Shown here: positions 1-8,108 of the stretch, one piece after another
Numbering within the stretch: the first letter of the stretch is position 1
How the letters are laid out: every line of letters starts with the position of its first letter
Assembly (NCBI RefSeq): GCF_002298975.1
Contig: NZ_DBMV01000010.1
Span: 124,001-188,000, forward strand
Source: Ralstonia sp. UBA689
Lineage (GTDB): Bacteria > Pseudomonadota > Gammaproteobacteria > Burkholderiales > Burkholderiaceae
Direction of reading: 5' to 3'
DNA length: 64,000 nt
Notes under the pieces: model-generated
Told to the model about the DNA's origin: nothing
Database searches by the model: none
What the model saw: only the letters and a program-made list of their open reading frames with translations
Made by a program: the position numbers and the translations under genes

Positions 1-126
1 AGTGAGCGCCAGCGCGCCCATGCCGTCTTTGGCGGCGGCCTTAACGGCATCGTCCAGACGGACGTTGCCATCGACGACGGAGTATTCGGAATGGAGACGG
101 AGGTGGACGAAGCGCGGCGAATTCAT
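1..126 (-). CDS. dnaE: DNA polymerase III alpha subunit, N-terminal 42 codons only
   Basis: This is the start of the replicative polymerase catalytic subunit; the rest lies beyond the left edge. The reverse-strand translation begins MNSPRFVHLRLHSEYSVVDG and continues NVRLDDAVKAAAKDGMGALA, which is the opening of the PHP domain of DnaE. The H-x-H-x-E/D pattern in FVHLRLHSEYS supplies the first PHP metal-site residues. The start codon is the ATG at 126-124, chosen because family members begin a few residues before PRFVHL. It is divergent from trhO across a 150-base gap. A TACAAT hexamer at 138-133 is too close to the start for a normal leader, so the true promoter is uncertain. Identity is confident despite the short length. 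Confidence 0.9.
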   Translation of the reverse strand, partial: MNSPRFVHLRLHSEYSVVDGNVRLDDAVKAAAKDGMGALALT

Positions 127-276
127 CCGCGTATTGTACCGGGTGGCACCTTCGGCCAAGCATTCGGCACATGCCCGATTGATGTACAGCAAACCCGCGC
201 GGCGGCTTGGGCGGCTATAATTTCGGCTTACGAATCAACGGGTTATCCACGCGCCCCAAAAACGGCGCGGCAGCAC

Positions 277-1125
277 ATGCAGATCGTTAATATTTCCGCT
301 TACAAATTCGTCACCCTCAATGACCGCGAAACCCTGCGTCCCGCCCTGCTGGCCGAATGCCAGGCGCGCGACCTGAAGGGCACCGTGCTGCTGGCACCCG
401 AGGGCATCAACATCTTCCTGGCCGGCTCGCGCGAGGCAATCGACGGCATTGTCGACTGGCTGCGCGCCGATGCGCGCTTTGCTGACTTGGCCCCGAAGGA
501 AAGCCTGTCGGACCACCAGCCGTTCCGCCGCCTGCTGGTGCGCATGAAGAAAGAAATCATTACCATGCGCCACCCGCTGATCCGCCCGGAAGACGGCCGT
601 GCGCCGTCGGTTGCGCCGCCCGATCTCAAGCGCTGGCTCGATCAGGGCCACGACGACGAGGGCCGCCCCGTGGTGATGCTCGACACGCGCAATGACTACG
701 AAGTCGCCGTCGGCACATTCAAGAACGTCGTCGAATACAACCTCAAGAAGTTCACCGAGTTCCCGCCCGCAATTGCCGCGCACAAGGACGACTTTGCCGG
801 CAAGACGGTCGTGTCGTTCTGCACCGGCGGCATCCGCTGCGAGAAGGCGGCGATCCACATGCAGGAAATCGGCGTCGAGCGCGTCTATCAGCTCGAAGGT
901 GGCATCCTCAAATATTTCGAGGAAGTGGGTGGCGCCCATTACGACGGCGATTGCTTCGTGTTCGACCACCGCACAGCGCTGAATGCCGACCTGCTGCCGG
1001 CCGGCCCCAAGCAATGCTTCGCCTGCCGCGCCGTGGTGACGCCGGAAGAACAGCAATCCGTCGACTACGTCCCCGGTCAGCGCTGCCCGCACTGTGCGGA
1101 TCAGCAGGCGCGCGCCGCCGCATGA
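277..1125 (+). CDS. trhO: tRNA uridine(34) hydroxylase, rhodanese-like (TrhO/YceA)
   Basis: A 282-residue protein of the TrhO family, which performs oxygen-dependent 5-hydroxylation of U34 in tRNAs, the first step towards cmo5U/mo5U. The N-terminal acylphosphatase-like part runs to about residue 100 and includes the APEGIN motif. A rhodanese domain follows. Its active-site loop SFCTGGIRCEKA places the catalytic cysteine near residue 182. The C-terminal CFACR...CPHC cysteines resemble a small zinc-binding tail typical of the family. The start is the ATG at 277 (MQIVNISAYKF), which gives the family's usual length; the frame is open further upstream but that part shows no similarity. The stop overlaps the start of the small lipoprotein gene by four bases, so the two are probably co-transcribed. 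Confidence 0.93.
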   Translation: MQIVNISAYKFVTLNDRETLRPALLAECQARDLKGTVLLAPEGINIFLAGSREAIDGIVDWLRADARFADLAPKESLSDHQPFRRLLVRMKKEIITMRHPLIRPEDGRAPSVAPPDLKRWLDQGHDDEGRPVVMLDTRNDYEVAVGTFKNVVEYNLKKFTEFPPAIAAHKDDFAGKTVVSFCTGGIRCEKAAIHMQEIGVERVYQLEGGILKYFEEVGGAHYDGDCFVFDHRTALNADLLPAGPKQCFACRAVVTPEEQQSVDYVPGQRCPHCADQQARAAA

Positions 1126-1247
1126 AGCGTCTTGCTATCGCCCTCCTCGCCACAATGCTGGGGCTTGTGGCGCTGGGCGGGTGCTCGGCCAACTGCGCGG
1201 GCGGCTCCAATCGTGGCATGTTCTGCGGAACGGGCACGCGGTTCTGA
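1122..1247 (+). CDS. Small entericidin-like lipoprotein, 41 aa
   Basis: A 41-residue product with a basic start (MKR), a hydrophobic stretch ALLATMLGLVAL and a lipobox LGGC, so it should be a lipoprotein with a mature part of about 20 residues. The mature part is short, Gly-rich and contains two more cysteines (NCAGGSNRGMFCGTG). It overlaps the trhO stop in an ATGA arrangement and is followed by a strong terminator, which supports a real gene. Entericidin-like and other tiny lipoproteins share this layout, but there is not enough sequence to assign a family. Confidence 0.65.
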   Translation: MKRLAIALLATMLGLVALGGCSANCAGGSNRGMFCGTGTRF

Positions 1248-1262
1248 CGCTGCCCAGCCAAG

Positions 1263-1297
1263 AAAAAGAAACGCCGGACACGCCGGCGTTTTTCTTT
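1263..1297. terminator. Bidirectional intrinsic terminator (lipoprotein gene / wrbA)
   Basis: An 8-bp GC-rich stem, AACGCCGG (1270-1277) with CCGGCGTT (1283-1290), is followed by TTTCTTT on the plus strand and preceded by an A-rich tract on the left. It can therefore stop both the trhO-lipoprotein transcript and the convergent wrbA transcript. Confidence 0.85.
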
Positions 1298-1312
1298 GAA
1301 CGGCTTGCTCGC

Positions 1313-1885
1313 TTACTGGCGGCCGCGCACAAACTGCTTGGTCACCCCGACGATGCGCTCGCCGAATAGTTTGGCGGTTTCCAGATCACCGGGCAGCGGC
1401 CCCTCTTCCGGGCTCGAATCCGACGGCGCCTGCGACAGCGCGCCACCGAAGCCGCCCATGTAGTTGATGTCGTTGCGCGTGGCAGCCTTGCTGTTGGCCG
1501 GCATCATGCCCGTACCCACCCAGATCATCCCGTGCTGCTGCGACAGCGTCCACAGGTACTGAATCGACGCGTACTTGTCGCCATTGATGGACGCGGAGTT
1601 GGTAAAGCCCGCAGCCACCTTGTCTTTCCACGCACCGGTGAACCATGCCTTGGACGAGGCATCGGCAAACTTCTTGAAGTCGCCCGACACGCCGCCCATG
1701 TAGGTCGGTGCGCCGAAGACGATGGCATCGACGCCGGCCAGCAGCGCCCAGGTGTCGTCATTGACGTCGGCCACCGAAATCAGGTGCGCCTCGGCGCCAG
1801 CGTTCTGCACGCCCGCGAACACCGCCTCGGCCTGCTTCTTGGTGTGGCCATAACCGCTGTGATAAACGACTGCAACTCGTGCCAT
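1313..1885 (-). CDS. wrbA: WrbA-like NAD(P)H:quinone oxidoreductase / flavodoxin-fold protein
   Basis: A 190-residue flavodoxin-fold protein. The N-terminal VVYHSGYGHTKKQAEAV is the FMN phosphate-binding loop. AIVFGAPTYMGGVSGDFKKF is the second flavin loop, with the GAPTYMGG signature of the WrbA/NQO-IV group. Such enzymes reduce quinones by two electrons and limit redox cycling. The start is the ATG at 1885 with AGAGGA upstream; the frame is open further upstream but lacks a flavodoxin match. It follows the pirin gene on the same strand, but a terminator (1921-1950) separates them. Length is slightly below classical WrbA (about 198). Flavodoxin/NAD(P)H dehydrogenase is secure; the exact subfamily is less so. 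Confidence 0.85.
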   Translation of the reverse strand: MARVAVVYHSGYGHTKKQAEAVFAGVQNAGAEAHLISVADVNDDTWALLAGVDAIVFGAPTYMGGVSGDFKKFADASSKAWFTGAWKDKVAAGFTNSASINGDKYASIQYLWTLSQQHGMIWVGTGMMPANSKAATRNDINYMGGFGGALSQAPSDSSPEEGPLPGDLETAKLFGERIVGVTKQFVRGRQ

Positions 1886-1920
1886 GGGAATCCTCTTGGG
1901 GTTGGAACAACTGGACAACA

Positions 1921-1950
1921 GAAAAGAAACGGCGCACCTAGCGTGCGCCG
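1921..1950 (-). terminator. Intrinsic terminator of the pirin gene
   Basis: Stem CGGCGCAC (1930-1937) pairs with GTGCGCCG (1943-1950) around a CTAGC loop. Reading the minus strand, it is followed by TTTCTTTTC. It sits directly after the pirin stop and only about 35 bases before the wrbA start, so wrbA needs either read-through or a promoter in this short space. Confidence 0.8.
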
Positions 1951-1956
1951 AGAACA

Positions 1957-2655
1957 TTACGGCAAATCGAACACCAGCACTTCGCTGTCTTCGCCGCGCG
2001 AGAGCGTGACGGCCTGCTCCTGCGTCAGCTTGGCCGCATCGCCGCCGGAGAGCGTCTTGCCGTTGACGTCGACCTTGCCGCGCACGACATGCACATAGGC
2101 ACGGCGGCCATCGGCAATCGGCAACGTGGCGGTTTCCGCGCCGTCAAAACGACCGGCGTAAAGCGCCATATCCTGATGCACCTTGACCGAGTCGTTGCGG
2201 CCATCGGCACTGGCAATCAGTGCCAGATTGCCGCGCTTGGCCTGCGCGTCAAAGTGGCGCTCCTCATAGCCGGGCGTGAGGTTCAATTGCGCGGGCAGCA
2301 CCCAGATTTGCAGAAAGTGCGTGGTCTGGTCCTGCGCGTGGTTGAACTCGGAGTGACGCACACCGGTCCCAGCGGTCATACGTTGCACGTCACCGGGGCG
2401 CAACACGCTGCCGTTGCCCATGCTGTCCTTGTGCGCGAGCTCGCCATCAAGCACGTAGCTGATGATCTCCATGTCGCGGTGACCATGCGTGCCGAAGCCC
2501 ATGCCGGGCGCGACACGGTCTTCGTTGATGACGCGCAACGGCCCGAACTGAATGTGCTCCGGGTCCATGTAATCGGCAAACGAGAAGCTGTGATACGACT
2601 TCAGCCAGCCGTGGTCTGCATAGCCGCGCTCCTGGGAGGGTCGAATTTCAATCAT
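1957..2655 (-). CDS. Pirin family protein (quercetinase-like cupin)
   Basis: A 232-residue bicupin of the pirin/YhhW family. The N-terminal cupin carries the metal site: GFGTHGHRDMEI provides H-x-H, and GTGVRHSEFNH provides the H and E ligands. Pirins bind one Fe or Mn; bacterial members such as YhhW have quercetin 2,3-dioxygenase activity in vitro, but the physiological substrate is generally unknown. The start is the ATG at 2655 (MIEIRPSQERG), after an AGGAG about 10 bases upstream; a start 7 codons earlier is possible. It is divergent from a LysR-type regulator with about 107 bases between them, which suggests that LysR protein controls it. Confidence 0.9.
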   Translation of the reverse strand: MIEIRPSQERGYADHGWLKSYHSFSFADYMDPEHIQFGPLRVINEDRVAPGMGFGTHGHRDMEIISYVLDGELAHKDSMGNGSVLRPGDVQRMTAGTGVRHSEFNHAQDQTTHFLQIWVLPAQLNLTPGYEERHFDAQAKRGNLALIASADGRNDSVKVHQDMALYAGRFDGAETATLPIADGRRAYVHVVRGKVDVNGKTLSGGDAAKLTQEQAVTLSRGEDSEVLVFDLP

Positions 2656-2762
2656 TTTGATGAATCTCCTATCCAAATGACTGCGTTGATGTGTGAATGG
2701 TACGCAGATTGCCTATAGTTAAGCCGCACGGCTTTGATTTATCCAGTCAAAAATTCTGAATA
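2656..2762. promoter_or_regulatory. Divergent promoter region, pirin / LysR regulator
   Basis: This 107-base AT-richer spacer separates the divergently transcribed pirin and LysR genes and must contain both promoters. This is the classical position for a LysR-type T-N11-A operator. I do not see one convincing palindrome, so only the region is annotated. Confidence 0.5.
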
Positions 2763-3665
2763 ATGGCTCTTTCCCTGGAATCCCTGGAAGTGTTGGACGC
2801 GATTGAACGCAAGGGCAGCTTTGCAGCCGCCGCGCACGAGTTGGGCAAGGTGCCTTCCGCGCTCACCTATGTGGTGCGCAAGCTGGAAGACGACCTGGAT
2901 GTGCTGCTGTTTGACCGCCGCCGCCACCGTGCGGAGCTGACCCCCGCCGGCCGCGAGTTGCTCGACGAAGGCCGCCACCTGCTGCAGGCCGCCGACGATC
3001 TCGCCCGCCGGGTCAAGCGCCTGGCCACCGGCTGGGAAGCCACGCTGACCATCGTGGTGGACGACCTCGTGCACTTTCGTGCACTCATGCCCGTCATCCA
3101 GGATTTCTATGCCGAGAACTCCGCCACTCGCCTGCGCTTCAGCCGGGAGGTGCTGGCCGGCACGTGGGACGCCCTGCTTTCGGGCCGCGCCGATCTGCTG
3201 CTTGGGCCGTCACAGGTGATGCAAGTGCAGGGCATCCAGACGCGCACGCTGGGCGAGATTCCCTTTGTGTTCGCGGTGGCTGCTCACCACCCCCTCGCAC
3301 AGATGGAGGAGCCGTTGCCGGCCAACGCCATCACGCGCCACCGCATCGTCGCCGTTGGCGATACGTCACGCAACCTGCCGGCGCGCACGATCGGCATCAT
3401 GGCCGGACAGGACACGCTGGTCGTGCCGACCATGGCCGACAAGGTGCAGGCGCAGATCCGCGGCCTGGGCTGCGGCTGGCTGCCGGTGCCACTGGCGCAG
3501 CCGTACCTCGATTCCGGCGTGCTGATTGCCAAGGAGACCACCGAAGACCGTCGTGCGGGCACGTTCCAGGTGGCTTGGCGCAACAACATGCGCGGCAAGG
3601 CGCTGCAATGGTGGGTCGAGAAGCTCGAGGACCCGCGCCTGGCCCAGGCCCTGCTGATGCAGTAG
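2763..3665 (+). CDS. LysR-family transcriptional regulator
   Basis: A 300-residue LysR-type regulator. The winged helix-turn-helix occupies about residues 3-62, including GSFAAAAHELGKVPSALTYV as the recognition region and LFDRRRHRAELTPAGRELL as the wing and linker start. The remainder is the periplasmic-binding-protein-like effector domain. The start is the ATG at 2763. It is transcribed away from the pirin gene and probably regulates it and itself. The inducer cannot be inferred. Confidence 0.92.
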   Translation: MALSLESLEVLDAIERKGSFAAAAHELGKVPSALTYVVRKLEDDLDVLLFDRRRHRAELTPAGRELLDEGRHLLQAADDLARRVKRLATGWEATLTIVVDDLVHFRALMPVIQDFYAENSATRLRFSREVLAGTWDALLSGRADLLLGPSQVMQVQGIQTRTLGEIPFVFAVAAHHPLAQMEEPLPANAITRHRIVAVGDTSRNLPARTIGIMAGQDTLVVPTMADKVQAQIRGLGCGWLPVPLAQPYLDSGVLIAKETTEDRRAGTFQVAWRNNMRGKALQWWVEKLEDPRLAQALLMQ

Positions 3666-3744
3666 CTGTGACGATGGCGCTGATGGCGGGAGAAATCGCG
3701 CAAAATAACGGCATCGGTTCATCTGCCGCGCCTGGAGCTTTGCG

Positions 3745-4698
3745 TTGTCCCAAGCCAATCTCGATTTTTCCGACACATCCGCCACTGGGGCGCGCGGCCC
3801 TTACCGCGGCCGCTTCGCGCCCTCGCCCACCGGGCCGCTGCACATCGGTTCGCTGGTCACCGCGCTGGCGAGCTGGCTCGATGCGCGCGTGCACGGCGGC
3901 ACCTGGCTCGTGCGTATCGAAGACATCGACTTCCAGCGTAACGTGCCCGGTGCCGACCGCGACATCCTGGCCTCGCTGGAGGCTCTTGGGCTGACTCCCG
4001 ACGAAACGCCGCAGTGGCAAAGCGCGCATCTACAGCGTTTCGAGGCAGCGCTTGCGCAACTGCAGGCCATCGACAAACTTTACCCATGCGGCTGCACACG
4101 CCGCGAGATCGCCGATTCCGTCACCACCATCGACGCCAACGGCCACCTGCGCCACCAAACCCTCATCTACCCCGGCACCTGCCGCGACGGCCTGCATGGC
4201 CGCCAGCCGCGCGCCTGGCGCGTGCGCGTGCCCGACGCCGACGCCGACGCCGCCACCATCTGCTTCAACGACCGCTGGCAAGGCACGCAATGCCAGAATC
4301 TGGCCAAAGCCGTGGGTGACTTCGTGCTCAAGCGCGCCGACGGCATGTGGGCGTATCAGATTGCGGTGGTGGTGGACGACGCCGCGCAGGGCATCACGGA
4401 CGTGGTGCGCGGGGCCGACCTGCTCGACTCGACGCCACGCCAGATCTATCTGCAGCAGTTGCTGGGGCTACCCGCGCTGCGTTACCTGCACGTGCCGGTG
4501 GTGGTCAATGCCGACGGCGAAAAGCTCAGCAAGCAGACCGGCGCACGCGCCATCAGCCGCAGCGAGCCGCTGGCAGCACTGACCGAAGCGGCGCGACATC
4601 TGGGGCTGGAGATTCGGGCAGACGATGTGGAGGAGTTCTACCGGGACGCCGTCCCGGCCTGGGCCAATCGCCTTGCACGATTGGCCCCGGCGGCGTGA
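3745..4698 (+). CDS. gluQ: Glutamyl-Q tRNA(Asp) synthetase
   Basis: A 317-residue truncated GluRS paralogue that attaches glutamate to queuosine at position 34 of tRNA(Asp). The class I signature RFAPSPTGPLHIGS and the second ATP motif EKLSKQTGA are both present. Zinc ligands of the CGC...YPGTC type lie around residues 113-150 (YPCGCTRRE and YPGTCRDG). The anticodon-binding domain of true GluRS is absent, as expected for GluQRS. The start codon is a TTG at 3745, supported by GGAG seven bases upstream; no ATG precedes the conserved RFAPSP segment in frame. The 3' end is 25 bases from the convergent helicase gene. Confidence 0.93.
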   Translation: MSQANLDFSDTSATGARGPYRGRFAPSPTGPLHIGSLVTALASWLDARVHGGTWLVRIEDIDFQRNVPGADRDILASLEALGLTPDETPQWQSAHLQRFEAALAQLQAIDKLYPCGCTRREIADSVTTIDANGHLRHQTLIYPGTCRDGLHGRQPRAWRVRVPDADADAATICFNDRWQGTQCQNLAKAVGDFVLKRADGMWAYQIAVVVDDAAQGITDVVRGADLLDSTPRQIYLQQLLGLPALRYLHVPVVVNADGEKLSKQTGARAISRSEPLAALTEAARHLGLEIRADDVEEFYRDAVPAWANRLARLAPAA

Positions 4699-4723
4699 TC
4701 GCCGCCGCTTTCAGCGCTGCGTC

Positions 4724-6220
4724 TTAACGCTTGCGCGGCACGCCGCCGAGCAGCGCCGCAATCGGCCGTTTGGCGCTACGCGGATGGCCGGCCGGCTGTG
4801 CCGGCTTGGCGGCTTCTGCGCTTTCGGCCGGCACGCTCGATTCGTACGGGCGGTTGAAGAACGGATCATCCGACGGGCGGAAGGCCGGGCGCACCACCGT
4901 ATGGTCGAGCACGCGAGCGCCATTGCGCTCGTCACGTTCGCGGGCGCGGCGCACCTCGGCGCGGGCACGCTTCTCGTCGCGCTCGCGGCGTTCGCGGTCA
5001 CGGGCCTGTTCACCAGTCGGGTCAAAGCCTTCCAATTGCTCGCGCGGCAGGTTGCGCTTGATCAGCTTCTCGATATCGGCCAGCAGGCGCTCATCGCCCG
5101 GCGCAAACAGCGATAACGCATCGCCCGAGGCGCCGGCACGACCCGTGCGGCCGATACGGTGCACGTAATCCTCAGCGTTGAACGGCAGATCGAAGTTGAT
5201 CACGCACGGCATCTGCGAGATGTCGAGGCCGCGCGCTGCCACGTCGGTGGCAACCAGCACGTCGACGGTGCCCTGCTTGAAGGCTTCGAGCGTCTGCATA
5301 CGCTCGGTCTGCGTCTTGTCGCCGTGAATGGCGTTAGCGTTAACGCCTTCACGTTCCAGCGCACGCGCCAGGCGCGAGCAGCCGATCTTGCTGTTGGAGA
5401 ACACGATGCACTGGCGCGGCAGGCCTTGGTCTGCGCGCTGGCGCAGCAGGTGCACGAGCGCAGCCTGCTTGTGGTTGTCCGGCACGGTGTAGATGACCTG
5501 GCGGACATTCTCGGCGGTGGCGTTGCTGCGCGCGACTTCGATCGTCTGCGGGTGGCGCAGGTAGCTGGCGGCCAGCTTCTTGATCTCGGGCGAGAACGTG
5601 GCCGAGAACAGCAACGTCTGACGATGCGCCGGCAGCAGGTTGATGATGCGCTGCAGGTCGGGCAGGAAACCCATGTCGAGCATGCGGTCGGCTTCGTCCA
5701 GCACCAGCATGCGCACCTGCGAGAGGTTCACGCTGCGCTGCTGCACGTGGTCCAGCAGACGGCCCGGCGTGGCGACGAGGATCTCCACGCCGCGGCGCAA
5801 CTGTTCGGTCTGCGGGTTCATGTCGACACCGCCGAAGACGACCGCGCTGCGCAGCGCCGTGTACTTCGCGTACTTGGCGACGTTGTCGTACACCTGGTCG
5901 GCCAGTTCGCGCGTGGGCGTGAGGATCAGCGCCCGTACCGGGTGGCGCGCCGGCGACGCGCTGGTGTTGGCGTCGGGCAGCAGGTTCTGGATGATCGGCA
6001 GCGAGAAGCCGGCGGTCTTGCCGGTGCCGGTCTGCGCGGCGCCCATGACGTCGCGGCCGGCGGTGACCACCGGAATCGCGGCGGCCTGGATGGGTGTGGG
6101 CTTGGTGTAACCGCTTTCGGTCAGCGCGCGGAGGACGTCCGGATGCAGGCCGAAGCTGTCGAATGTCACCGATTCATTGGCCGGCGCTTCAGACGCTTCA
6201 GACATCGTTGCAGTATTCAT
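4724..6220 (-). CDS. rhlE: DEAD-box ATP-dependent RNA helicase, RhlE-like
   Basis: A 498-residue DEAD-box helicase. In order: Q motif FDSFGLHPDVLRALTESGY with PTPIQ, Walker A AQTGTGKTAGF, motif Ia PTRELADQV, motif Ib TPGRLLD, motif II VLDEADRMLDMGF, motif III FSATF, motif V ATDVAARGLDI and motif VI HRIGRTGRAG. A basic, Arg/Glu-rich C-terminal tail of about 90 residues follows, typical of RhlE-type proteins acting on rRNA or mRNA structure. The start is placed at the ATG at 6220 (MNTATMSEASEAP); no clear ribosome-binding site is visible and the ATG five codons later is an alternative. Confidence 0.9.
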   Translation of the reverse strand: MNTATMSEASEAPANESVTFDSFGLHPDVLRALTESGYTKPTPIQAAAIPVVTAGRDVMGAAQTGTGKTAGFSLPIIQNLLPDANTSASPARHPVRALILTPTRELADQVYDNVAKYAKYTALRSAVVFGGVDMNPQTEQLRRGVEILVATPGRLLDHVQQRSVNLSQVRMLVLDEADRMLDMGFLPDLQRIINLLPAHRQTLLFSATFSPEIKKLAASYLRHPQTIEVARSNATAENVRQVIYTVPDNHKQAALVHLLRQRADQGLPRQCIVFSNSKIGCSRLARALEREGVNANAIHGDKTQTERMQTLEAFKQGTVDVLVATDVAARGLDISQMPCVINFDLPFNAEDYVHRIGRTGRAGASGDALSLFAPGDERLLADIEKLIKRNLPREQLEGFDPTGEQARDRERRERDEKRARAEVRRARERDERNGARVLDHTVVRPAFRPSDDPFFNRPYESSVPAESAEAAKPAQPAGHPRSAKRPIAALLGGVPRKR

Positions 6221-6458
6221 AGGGGGAGATGCGGCATGCCGGTTGGCATGGCGGCGCGCCAGACCCAAGCGGAAAACCCCGCGTGCGGCTCGCGCAAAGC
6301 GTTAAAAATCAAAAGTTTATCACGTGAGGATGGGCGCGGGCCGGATAACCGGCACAGGCAAGCCAGCGCCAACGCCACATCCGACTTGATACGGATCAAG
6401 AGGCCCACTCCGGCACTGGGCGACCATCGCGGCATTCCAACCTGCGCCCCACTGCCCC
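6221..6458. promoter_or_regulatory. Divergent intergenic region, rhlE / diiron MBL protein
   Basis: A 238-base spacer between divergent genes. It contains an AT-rich patch at about 6300-6325 on the helicase side and the FNR box described separately on the MBL side. No open reading frame with supporting signals is present. Confidence 0.6.
6386..6399. promoter_or_regulatory. Perfect FNR/ANR-type operator
   Basis: The sequence TTGATACGGATCAA matches the FNR/ANR consensus TTGAT-N4-ATCAA exactly. Its centre (6392.5) is 66 bases before the start of the oxygen-binding-type MBL gene. A class II promoter would put the transcription start near 6434 and give a leader of about 25 bases. The match is seen directly; regulation by an FNR-type protein under low oxygen is inferred from the family's known site. 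Confidence 0.75.
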
Positions 6459-7274
6459 ATGGTCACCACACTTTATGAAACGCTCGAGCACGTCTGCCTG
6501 ATGTTTTCCGACCTGGTCGATGATGATGACGACCTGCCGGTGCAGACCAATCAGTTCCTCATCGTTGACCACGGCCACGGCGCGCTGATCGACCCGGGCG
6601 GCCAGATGACGTACAACGCGCTCTTCCTGGCGATGAACAAGTACTTTCCGCCCAAGCAACTGGACTACGTGCTGGCCTCGCATGCGGACCCGGATATCGT
6701 CGCCTCGGCCGGGCGCTGGCTTACGAGTTCGAGCTGCGACATCCTCATCTCGCGCGTGTGGGAGCGCTTCCTGCCGCATTTTTGCAACGTCGGCAAGACC
6801 GACGGCCGCATCGTGCCGATCCCTGATATGGGCACGGCAATCCCGCTGGGGCAATCGCATGTGCTGGCGGTGCCGGCGCACTTCCTGCACTCGGAAGGCA
6901 ACTTCCAGTTCTACGACCCAGTATCGCGCATCCTGTTTTCGGGAGACCTGGGGGCGTCGATGGTGCACGCCAACGTGGCCGCCAAGCCCGTGGAAGATTT
7001 CGACGCGCACTTGCCACTGATGGCACCCTTCCACCGCCGCTACATGAGCGGCAACCGCGTGTGCCGCCTGTGGGCCCAGATGGTGCGCGGGCTCGATATC
7101 GAATGGATCGTGCCGCAGCACGGCCAGGCCTTCCGTGGGCCGGCCATGGTCAAGCGCTTTATCGACTGGGTGGAAACGCTAGACTGCGGCATCGACCTGA
7201 TGACGCCGGAAGTCTTCCGCCTGCCCGCACTGCCGAAAACGCCGGCAGGCGCGCATCTCAAGACGCGGGTGTAA
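6459..7274 (+). CDS. MBL-fold protein of the ODP / flavodiiron oxygen-binding type
   Basis: A 271-residue metallo-beta-lactamase-fold protein resembling the diiron domain of flavodiiron proteins and stand-alone ODP oxygen sensors. Predicted metal ligands are H75, D77 and D79 (SHADPDI, in place of the hydrolytic HxHxDH), H141 or H144 (HFLHSEGN), D163 (SGDLGAS) and H221 (PQHGQAF). This Asp-for-His pattern favours a redox or oxygen-binding diiron site over a zinc hydrolase. There is no flavodoxin domain. The start is the ATG at 6459, without a clear ribosome-binding site. A perfect FNR box lies upstream. The 3' end overlaps the convergent TetR gene by 17 bases. Confidence 0.8.
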   Translation: MVTTLYETLEHVCLMFSDLVDDDDDLPVQTNQFLIVDHGHGALIDPGGQMTYNALFLAMNKYFPPKQLDYVLASHADPDIVASAGRWLTSSSCDILISRVWERFLPHFCNVGKTDGRIVPIPDMGTAIPLGQSHVLAVPAHFLHSEGNFQFYDPVSRILFSGDLGASMVHANVAAKPVEDFDAHLPLMAPFHRRYMSGNRVCRLWAQMVRGLDIEWIVPQHGQAFRGPAMVKRFIDWVETLDCGIDLMTPEVFRLPALPKTPAGAHLKTRV

Positions 7275-7977
7275 CGATCGGGCTGGGGGCTGCCGGCAGG
7301 ATGATCTTCATCATGGCGCGCGACAACTCGTGCGCCAGCACACCGGAGTCGATGCGTGATGGGTCATGCCACGTGTACATGAAGCCCATCACGCCGCCCA
7401 TCGCATGCGCCGCGACGCGCGCATCGCCAAACTCAAATACGCCGGCACGCTTGCCCTCGTCCAACAGCGCATACAGATCGCGGTAGTACGCACGCGACAT
7501 GCCGTGCAGCCACTCCACCGTTTCGGGCCGCAGGTATTGCCGGTCGCGGTACGTGAGTGCCGCAGCGTGGTGGCAGACGATGCAGCGGCGCGCCATCTCC
7601 AGAAGGCAGGCCTGCAGCCGCTCACGCACGGGCAGCGCCGGGTCGGATGTCTCGCGAATGGCCGACAGGCAGATCTGCGCGGCCTCGCGGCACAGGATGT
7701 CGAAAATCTCGTACTTGTCGGTGAAGTAGTAGTACACCGCCGGCTTGGTCACGCCCAGCGCACTGCACAGATCGCTCATCGTCATGCCGGCGTAGCCCTT
7801 GGTGAAAAAGAGTTGCGCAGCGGTGTCGAGAATCTGCCGGCGACGGGCCTCCTGACGCTCGGCGATATGCGGGCGCGCGACCGGCGTGGTCGTGCCGGGG
7901 GCTTCAGGAGCCTCGGTTTCAGCAGGTGATTGCACGTCGGAAACGGTGGTTTTGCGGACGGTGGACATGGCGGACAT
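7258..7977 (-). CDS. TetR/AcrR-family transcriptional regulator
   Basis: A 239-residue TetR-family repressor. The helix-turn-helix region spans about residues 47-90: RQILDTAAQLFFTKGYAG, MTMSDLCSALGVTKPAVYYY and FTDKYEIFDIL. It is preceded by about 40 Pro/Ala/Thr-rich residues, longer than usual. The ATG at 7968, three codons later, is an alternative start. It is divergent from the acyl-CoA ligase gene. The spacer holds a striking palindrome over the ligase promoter, so this protein probably represses the ligase-carboxylase operon and is released by an acyl-CoA or related ligand. The effector is not known. Confidence 0.9.
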   Translation of the reverse strand: MSAMSTVRKTTVSDVQSPAETEAPEAPGTTTPVARPHIAERQEARRRQILDTAAQLFFTKGYAGMTMSDLCSALGVTKPAVYYYFTDKYEIFDILCREAAQICLSAIRETSDPALPVRERLQACLLEMARRCIVCHHAAALTYRDRQYLRPETVEWLHGMSRAYYRDLYALLDEGKRAGVFEFGDARVAAHAMGGVMGFMYTWHDPSRIDSGVLAHELSRAMMKIILPAAPSPIVTPAS

Positions 7978-8076
7978 TTTCGCACGCCGCCTGCGAACGC
8001 GCCGTGGCGTGCGCGCATCGTGGCGTGCCTATCGCTCTGGGATGCTTGACGCATCAAGGAAGGCTTTCTATATTTC

Positions 8077-8108
8077 TACTCGTTGGTATAAAAATTTACC
8101 AATCAGTA
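8077..8108. promoter_or_regulatory. Probable TetR operator (palindrome)
   Basis: TACT-CG-TTGGTA (8077-8088), then eight AT-rich bases, then TACCAA-TC-AGTA (8097-8108), forms an almost perfect 32-bp inverted repeat. Each half is itself a TAC-N6-GTA pseudo-palindrome, as expected when two TetR dimers bind side by side. It covers the -35 to -10 region of the promoter of the acyl-CoA ligase gene. Confidence 0.75.

Noticed and set aside
133..138. TACAAT as the dnaE -10 element
   Set aside because: Only seven bases from the assigned start and with no good -35, so it would give a leaderless message; too weak to annotate.
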